DNA of 64,000 nt from Microvirga sp. Lineage in GTDB: Bacteria; Pseudomonadota; Alphaproteobacteria; Rhizobiales; Beijerinckiaceae. Shown piece after piece: positions 55,546 to 61,078 of the stretch (position 1 is the stretch's first letter; each line of letters opens with the position of its first letter). A program made the position numbers and the translations under genes. The notes beneath the pieces are model-generated. The model had not been told where the DNA came from. It searched no databases and saw nothing but the letters and a program-made list of their open reading frames with translations. Where the stretch lies: contig JAKOMT010000008.1 of the NCBI GenBank assembly GCA_022241475.1, forward strand, positions 50,264-114,263. The letters run 5' to 3'.

Positions 55546-57088
55546 CCGCCCCCACCCGCGCTAGGAAGACGCCGGCGTCGGAGACGATCTCCCCGCGACG
55601 CTCGTCGCTCATGCGCGCCAGATTGCGATAGGGCATCCCCATGCGGGGATTGCCGGAAAGACGCGTCTCGTTCTCGATCAGGAAGTTCCAGTAGAGGTAG
55701 TTGAAGGGGCACGCCCCCTCCCCGCTCTTGCTCTTCACGTCGTATCGGCAGCCGGCGCAATAATCCGACATCCGGTCGATATAGGCGCCCGACGCAGCAT
55801 ACGGCTTCGAGGCCAGAAGCCCGCCGTCGGCGAAGAGCGTCATGCCGTGGACGTTGGGCAATTCGACCCATTCGAAGGCGTCGGCGTAGACGAGCAGGTA
55901 CCACTCCTCCACCTCCTCGGGCGAGACGCCGGCCAGCAGCGCGAAGTTGCCCAGCACCATCAGGCGCTGGATATGATGGGCGTAGGCGTTGGCGCGGGTT
56001 TCGGCGACGCAGGCGCGCACGCACGCCATATCCGTCTCGCCGGTCCAGTAGAAATCGGGCAGGCTCCGCGCGGCGCCGAGCGCGTTCGTGCGCGCGTAGC
56101 CGGGCATCCGCAGCCAGTAGATCCCGCGCACGTACTCGCGCCAGCCGATGATCTGTCGCACGAAACCCTCGACCGCGTTGAGCAGGGCCGCGCCGCGCTC
56201 CCACGCCGCGACGGCCGCCCGGCAAGCTTCGAGCGGCGTGAGAAGACCGACGTTAAGGTAGGGCGAGATCAGCGAGTGGAAGAGGAACGGCTCCCCCTCC
56301 TTCATCGCGTCCTGATAATCGCCATAGCCGGACAGACGCTCGGCGACGAACGTCTCCAGCGCGCGCAGGGCGTCGACGCGAGTGACGGCCCATCCGAACG
56401 GCTCGAGATCGCCGAAATGCTCGGAAAAGCGCGCCGCGACGAGGTCCATCACCTCGCGCGTCATGGCGTCGGGGGCGAAGCGCCGATGCGCCGGGGGCTC
56501 GACGTTCGCGGGCAAAGCCTTGCGGTTCTCCGCGTCGAAATTCCACTGGCCGCCGACGGGCTCGCCGTCCGGGGTCACCAGCAGCCCGGTCTTGCGGCGC
56601 ATCTCCCGGTAGAAGAACTCCATTCGGTAGCTCTTTCGCCCCTCCGCCCAGGCGGCGAATTCGTCGCGCGAACAGACGAAGCGATCGTCTTCGCGGATCT
56701 CGACGGGGACCGGCAGCTCCTCGCGCCAATCCTGCATCATCTCCCGCACGCGCCATTCGCCGGGCTCCGTCACGACGAGCCCTGACGCGTCATGGCGCGC
56801 AATCGCACGCGCGACCTCGCGTGAAAACGAGCCGGTATTGCCGGTCGCGTCGAGGGTCACATAATCGACGCGCAACCCCTCGTCTCGAAGCGCCTGCGCG
56901 AAATGGCGCATCGCGGAGAGGATGAACACGAGTTTCTGCTTGTGGTGGCGCACATAGACCGTCTCGTCGCGAACCTCGACCATGAGGACCACATCCCGGT
57001 CCGGATCGACGTCGCGAAGGCTCGACACGGCGCGGGTGAGCTGATCTCCCAGTAAGAGGCGGAGGCGCCCGCCCTGCTCGTTCGGCAT
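55535..57088 (-). CDS. FeS-type cryptochrome/photolyase (PhrB/CryB-like, (6-4) photolyase group)
   Basis: A 517-residue protein. The N-terminal domain (RLLLGDQLTRAVSSLRD, MVEVRDETVYVRHHKQKLVF) is the prokaryotic cryptochrome-like fold, and the C-terminal FAD-binding domain contains IIGWREYVRGIYWLRMPGY and AHHIQRLMVLGNFALLAG. Cysteines in MACVRAC, DYCAGCRYD and EGACPFNYLYW are in the places expected for the four Fe-S ligands of the FeS-BCP family (Agrobacterium PhrB, Rhodobacter CryB). These repair (6-4) photoproducts or act as blue-light receptors. Divergent from the formyltransferase gene. Confidence 0.93.
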   Translation of the reverse strand: MPNEQGGRLRLLLGDQLTRAVSSLRDVDPDRDVVLMVEVRDETVYVRHHKQKLVFILSAMRHFAQALRDEGLRVDYVTLDATGNTGSFSREVARAIARHDASGLVVTEPGEWRVREMMQDWREELPVPVEIREDDRFVCSRDEFAAWAEGRKSYRMEFFYREMRRKTGLLVTPDGEPVGGQWNFDAENRKALPANVEPPAHRRFAPDAMTREVMDLVAARFSEHFGDLEPFGWAVTRVDALRALETFVAERLSGYGDYQDAMKEGEPFLFHSLISPYLNVGLLTPLEACRAAVAAWERGAALLNAVEGFVRQIIGWREYVRGIYWLRMPGYARTNALGAARSLPDFYWTGETDMACVRACVAETRANAYAHHIQRLMVLGNFALLAGVSPEEVEEWYLLVYADAFEWVELPNVHGMTLFADGGLLASKPYAASGAYIDRMSDYCAGCRYDVKSKSGEGACPFNYLYWNFLIENETRLSGNPRMGMPYRNLARMSDERRGEIVSDAGVFLARVGAVRS

Positions 57089-57219
57089 CTTGGTGCGTCC
57101 CTGGAGCCGGCCGGGGCCGGGTAACGTGTTGTTGTGATCTGCGCCGCTAGAATTAAGGCGCTGGCTCGCTTCGTCCAGCAGCGCCGGCCAGGGCGCGTCC
57201 GACAGGGAAACATCCGCCC

Positions 57220-58074
57220 ATGCGCTTCGCCTATGCCGGCATCGACATGCTCGGAACCGCCTTCGAGACCCTGATCGCCGCAGGCTGGACGCCGGTGAAG
57301 CTCTTCACGCGCCCCTGCGACGGCGTCGTCGATTTCAACGATCGCGTCTTGGCGACGGCGAACCGCTTTCGCACGCCCGTCCAGCTCTCGCGCCTGATGC
57401 CGCAGGATTTCGAGGCGCTAGCGCGCGAGGGCGTCGAATGCCTCGTCGTCGCCGGCTATCCGTGGCTGGTCACCGGCTGGCAGGGCGTCGTGCCGCACGC
57501 CTTCAACATCCATCCCTCGCCGCTGCCGGAGGGCCGCGGCCCCTATCCGCTCATGCGCGCGCTGCTCGAGGATCGGCGGACATGGGGGGTGAGCGCCCAT
57601 GTTCTCGCGCCGGCGTTCGACACCGGGGCGGTCATCGCGCAGGAGCGCTTCGACCTCGACGCGAGCGAGACCCACGACACGCTGCTGACCCGCTGCCAGT
57701 TCGCGGCCGCCACCTTGGCGAGACGCATCGCGCAGGATCTCCCGCGCCTCTGGACGAACGCTATTCCGCAGAGCGAGGGATCGTATTGGGAGCGAACGAC
57801 CGACGAAGAGCGCATGCTCGACTGGCGCAAGGGCGTCGAGCACGTTCTGCGCACCGTGCGCGCCTTCGGAAGTCTGGAGACGATCGCCCGCTTCGGCGAT
57901 TCGCAGGTCTTCGTCTCGGCCGCATCCGGCTGGCGCGAGACGCATGGCCATCCGCCTGGCACGCTCGTCCTCGCCTATCAGCGCCATCTGACCATCGCCG
58001 CCAGCGACGGGTTCGTCACGCTGACCGGATGGAGCACGATGTCGCGCCAGCAATCCCGTGCGCTCGGCCGCTGA
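57220..58074 (+). CDS. Formyltransferase-family protein (Fmt-like fold)
   Basis: A 284-residue protein. The formyltransferase catalytic triad is recognisable: N96 and H98 in FNIHPSPLPEGRGPYP and D134 in APAFDTGAVIAQ, matching the Asn-His-Asp of methionyl-tRNA and sugar N-formyltransferases. The N-terminus (MRFAYAGIDMLGTAFETLIAAG) is the Rossmann-like half. The usual Fmt C-terminal OB domain does not look normal: about 90 residues follow with FSTM-like text (GFVTLTGWSTMSRQQ). Substrate unknown; housekeeping fmt should be elsewhere with def. The 130-base spacer to the divergent photolyase gene should hold both promoters. Confidence 0.8.
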   Translation: MRFAYAGIDMLGTAFETLIAAGWTPVKLFTRPCDGVVDFNDRVLATANRFRTPVQLSRLMPQDFEALAREGVECLVVAGYPWLVTGWQGVVPHAFNIHPSPLPEGRGPYPLMRALLEDRRTWGVSAHVLAPAFDTGAVIAQERFDLDASETHDTLLTRCQFAAATLARRIAQDLPRLWTNAIPQSEGSYWERTTDEERMLDWRKGVEHVLRTVRAFGSLETIARFGDSQVFVSAASGWRETHGHPPGTLVLAYQRHLTIAASDGFVTLTGWSTMSRQQSRALGR

Positions 58075-58142
58075 GCGGCGTCGGCGGGAGCATCCGACGA
58101 TCCCACTTTGTCGATATTTTTTCGGCATTATGCCGACAAAAG

Positions 58143-58171
58143 TTGACAGTAAAGCAGCCTTGGGTTATCTC
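58143..58171 (+). promoter_or_regulatory. Candidate sigma-70 promoter of the small RNA
   Basis: TTGACA at 58143-58148, 17 bases, then TATCTC at 58166-58171. The -35 box is perfect, the -10 box is weak (three matches). Transcription would start near 58178. Confidence 0.45.
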
Positions 58172-58177
58172 GGAATC

Positions 58178-58351
58178 ACTGCTCTTCAAGACGACTTGGT
58201 GGCCGAGGAATTTCCTCCTCCATCAATCGTCCCGGACGGGTGGTTCGTGTGCGTGATCCCCTCGCGCATGCACGGTCCTCGGGCCGGCTCGCGCCGGCTC
58301 ATGGTTTCCTCCCAACTTTCTCAACGGCTCCTTCGGGAGCCGTTTTTTTTT
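58178..58351 (+). ncRNA. Candidate trans-acting small RNA, AbcR/alpha-r15-like
   Basis: No gene product is evident, but the segment carries the features of an Hfq-dependent alphaproteobacterial sRNA. In order: a stem TGCGTGA/TCGCGCA with loop TCCCC (58250-58268), a stem GCCGGC/GCCGGC with loop TCGC (58283-58298), a single-stranded pyrimidine-rich segment with CCTCCC (58308-58313), and a perfect intrinsic terminator with nine T. An earlier CCTCCTCC (about 58214-58221) may also be exposed. AbcR-type sRNAs have just this design: C-rich loop and single-stranded anti-Shine-Dalgarno segments that block ABC-transporter mRNAs. The 5' end is uncertain; a shorter form beginning near 58225 is possible. 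Confidence 0.6.
58325..58351 (+). terminator. Intrinsic terminator of the candidate small RNA
   Basis: CGGCTCC-TTCG-GGAGCCG followed by nine T: seven perfect pairs and a stable UUCG loop. The T run is on the plus strand, so it does not terminate glgP, which comes from the other side. Confidence 0.93.
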
Positions 58352-58367
58352 GGCCGCCATCCGAGCC

Positions 58368-60842
58368 TTATCGCGTCGGTGTCTCCCAGATATCGGAGGC
58401 GTATTCGCCGATCGTGCGATCGGACGAGAACCACCCCATCCGGGCCGTGTTCAGGATGGCGGTCCTCAGCCATTGCGGCCGATCCTTCCACAACCCGTCA
58501 ATGCGTCGCTGCGCATCCCAATACGCGTCGAAATCGGCCGCGACGAGATATCGGTCCGCATTGGCGACCGCTTGCACCAGCGGCGCGAAGCGCGAGGGCT
58601 CGTCGGGCGAGAACCGCCCGCTCTCGATTTCGAACAGCGCGCGGGCGAGCCGCGTCGACCGATCGAGCGTCGGCGCCTGGGCATAGCCGCGAGCGAGCAG
58701 ATCCGCCGCCTCCTGCGCGGTCGCCCCGAAGATCACGATATTTTCGGCGCCGACATGCTCGCGCATCTCGACATTGGCGCCGTCGAGAGTGCCGATCGTG
58801 ATTGCGCCGTTGAGGGCGAGCTTCATGTTGCCCGTTCCCGACGCCTCCATGCCGGCCGTCGAGATCTGCTCGGACAGATCCGCGGCCGGGATGATCGCCT
58901 CGGCGACGCTGACGTTGTAATCCGGCGCGAAGACGAGCTTGAGCCGCCCGCGAATGTCGGGATCGTCGTTCACGACCGCGCCGACCGCGTTCGCGAGCCT
59001 GATCACGAGCTTCGCCTGCGCATATCCGGCGGCCGCCTTCCCCGCGATGATCTTCACGCGGGACGGCCAGTCCCGGCCGGGATCGTCCTTCATGGCGAGA
59101 TAGAGCGCGACCGTCTCGAGGATGTTGAGAAGCTGGCGCTTGTATTCGTGGATGCGCTTGATCTGCACGTCGAAGAGGGCGGCCGGATCGATCACGATGT
59201 CCGTGCGCTCGCGCACCAGCGCCGCGAGCTTCTGCTTGGCGTGAAGCCGCTGCGCCGCGAAACGGTCCGCGAAGGCGGCGTCGTCGGCGAGGGGCTCGAT
59301 CGACCGCAAGGCGCCGGGATCGTCGAGAACCGCCTCCCCCGACGCCTCGACGAGAAGCGCCGTCAGCTCCGGGTTGGCCCGGTGAAGCCAGCGCCGGAAG
59401 GTGATCCCGTTCGTCTTGTTGACGATCCGCCCGGGCAGGGCCCGGTCGAGATCAGCGAAGACGGTCTCTCGCATCAGCTTCGTATGCAGCGCCGAGACGC
59501 CGTTGACGCGCTTGGCGCCGACGAAGGCGAGATGCCCCATCCGCACCCGTCGTCCGTGATCCTCGTCGATGATCGACAGCCGTCGCAGCGACGCGTCGTC
59601 GGCGCCGAGATTGGCGCGGGCGTTCTGGAGATGAACCCAGTTGACCGCGTAGATGATCTCCATGTGGCGCGGCAGCAGCCGCTCCATCAGCGCGACGGGC
59701 CAACTCTCCAGCGCTTCCGGAAGCAGCGTGTGGTTGGTGTAGTTGAGGACGCCGCGCGTGATCTCCCACGCCTCGCTCCAGGCGAGGGCGTGATCGTCGA
59801 CGAGCAGACGCATCAGTTCCGCGACCGCGATCGCCGGATGCGTGTCGTTGAGCTGGATCGCGACATGCGCCGCCAGATCACGGAGCGTCCGTCCGGCCGC
59901 GAGGTGGCGGCGCAGCAGGTCGGCGAGCGACGCCGCGGTGAAGAAGTACTCCTGGCGCAGCCGCAATTCCTGACCGGCGGGGCTCGAATCGCCGGGATAG
60001 AGCACCTGCGAGATCGCCTCGGCCCGGATGCGGGACGCGGCCGCGCCGACATGGTCTCCGGCGTTGAACAGCGCGAGCGACAGAGGCTCGGTCGCCCGCG
60101 CCGACCAGAGCCGAAGCACGTTGACGCGCCGCCCGCGCCATCCGACGACCGGCGTGTCGCAGGGGATCGCTTGGATCGTCTCGGCCGGCTCCCAGACCCG
60201 CCCGCCCGACCCGTCGGGCGAGGCGGCCTCGCGAACCAACCCGCCGAAACCGACCGGGACGAAGGCGTCCGCGCGCTCGAAGGACCAGGGGTCGGCCTGC
60301 GCGCCCCAGTCGTCGGGCTCCTCGCGCTGCTCGCCGTCGACGATGCTCTGGCGGAACAATCCGTACTCGTAGCGCAGGCCGTAGCCGATCGCCGGAACCT
60401 CTAGCGTGGCGAGGCTCTCCATGAAGCAGGCCGCGAGGCGTCCGAGCCCGCCATTGCCGAGAGCCGCATCCGGCTCCGCCTCGCGGACGCGTTCGAAATC
60501 GACGCCGAGATCCGAGAGCGCGTCGCGCGCGACGTCGAGCAGCCCGATATTGGCGAGGTTGTCGCGCAGGCTTCGGCCGACGAGAAACTCGAGCGAGAGG
60601 TAGGAGACCTCCTTGGCCCCGTCGGGCGCGGCCTCGGGCTGGGAGAGCCGGATGTCGACGAGCCTGTCGCGTACGGCGAGCGCCGTCGCTCGGGTCCAGT
60701 CGCGATCGGTCGCGCGCGCGATGTCGACGCCGAGCGAATGAACGAGCTTGTCGCGGATCGCCTCGCGCATCGCAGCCCTGTCTTCCAACGTCCCGCCGGC
60801 GGCGGCCGTCGTCGTTTCGCCGCCCTGGCGAGTCCAGTTCAT
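58368..60842 (-). CDS. glgP: Glycogen/alpha-glucan phosphorylase
   Basis: A protein of about 824 residues, GT35 family, PLP-dependent. Family segments: ALGNGGLGRLAACFMESLATL, EVPAIGYGLRYEYGLFRQ, QLNDTHPAIAVAELMRLL, TNGITFRRWLHRANPEL, FDVQIKRIHEYKRQLLN and the PLP site EQISTAGMEASGTGNMKLALNGA (in part: GMEASGTGNMKLALNG, whose Lys binds PLP). It releases glucose-1-phosphate from the non-reducing ends of the glucan made by the GlgE operon 20 kb away. The start is the ATG ending at 60842; no strong SD is visible, and a downstream Met (MREAIRDKLV) is an alternative. Confidence 0.95.
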   Translation of the reverse strand: MNWTRQGGETTTAAAGGTLEDRAAMREAIRDKLVHSLGVDIARATDRDWTRATALAVRDRLVDIRLSQPEAAPDGAKEVSYLSLEFLVGRSLRDNLANIGLLDVARDALSDLGVDFERVREAEPDAALGNGGLGRLAACFMESLATLEVPAIGYGLRYEYGLFRQSIVDGEQREEPDDWGAQADPWSFERADAFVPVGFGGLVREAASPDGSGGRVWEPAETIQAIPCDTPVVGWRGRRVNVLRLWSARATEPLSLALFNAGDHVGAAASRIRAEAISQVLYPGDSSPAGQELRLRQEYFFTAASLADLLRRHLAAGRTLRDLAAHVAIQLNDTHPAIAVAELMRLLVDDHALAWSEAWEITRGVLNYTNHTLLPEALESWPVALMERLLPRHMEIIYAVNWVHLQNARANLGADDASLRRLSIIDEDHGRRVRMGHLAFVGAKRVNGVSALHTKLMRETVFADLDRALPGRIVNKTNGITFRRWLHRANPELTALLVEASGEAVLDDPGALRSIEPLADDAAFADRFAAQRLHAKQKLAALVRERTDIVIDPAALFDVQIKRIHEYKRQLLNILETVALYLAMKDDPGRDWPSRVKIIAGKAAAGYAQAKLVIRLANAVGAVVNDDPDIRGRLKLVFAPDYNVSVAEAIIPAADLSEQISTAGMEASGTGNMKLALNGAITIGTLDGANVEMREHVGAENIVIFGATAQEAADLLARGYAQAPTLDRSTRLARALFEIESGRFSPDEPSRFAPLVQAVANADRYLVAADFDAYWDAQRRIDGLWKDRPQWLRTAILNTARMGWFSSDRTIGEYASDIWETPTR

Positions 60843-61042
60843 CACACGCACGCGACGCCCCCCTGTCTCGACATGGAGGCTTGCCGCGCCCCCGCCGATT
60901 CCTCCGTGATCAGCGGATACCATCAACCGGGCGCCCCGTTGTCAAACCGCGAACCGTCGCGGGTGAAATCAGGGCGGGAGAGCGCGTCCCGTCGAACGAC
61001 GCAGGCGAAAGGATCACGCGGGCGATCGAAACCGCCGGCGTT

Positions 61043-61064
61043 CGGCCGGGGGGGCCCCCGGCCG
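61043..61064 (-). terminator. Stem-loop downstream of the racemase-cyclase gene
   Basis: CGGCCGGGGG/CCCCCGGCCG, ten perfect pairs around two bases, lies 14 bases after the stop of the racemase-cyclase gene (minus strand). No T run follows; it is probably a transcription or processing barrier. Confidence 0.45.
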
Positions 61065-61078
61065 TCAGATCACGGCAG

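Noticed and set aside
58130..58320. Protein-coding frame starting ATGCCGACAAAAG in the same spacer
   Set aside because: No ribosome-binding site, no sensible C-terminal end, and the frame runs through the terminator into glgP antisense sequence.
58178..58351. 6S RNA or SRP RNA identity for the small RNA
   Set aside because: Neither the long open hairpin of 6S RNA nor the GGAAGCAGCCA-type loop of SRP RNA is present.
61043..61064. Strong G/C tract as an assembly artefact
   Set aside because: It forms a symmetrical palindrome just behind a gene stop, as expected for a terminator-type hairpin.
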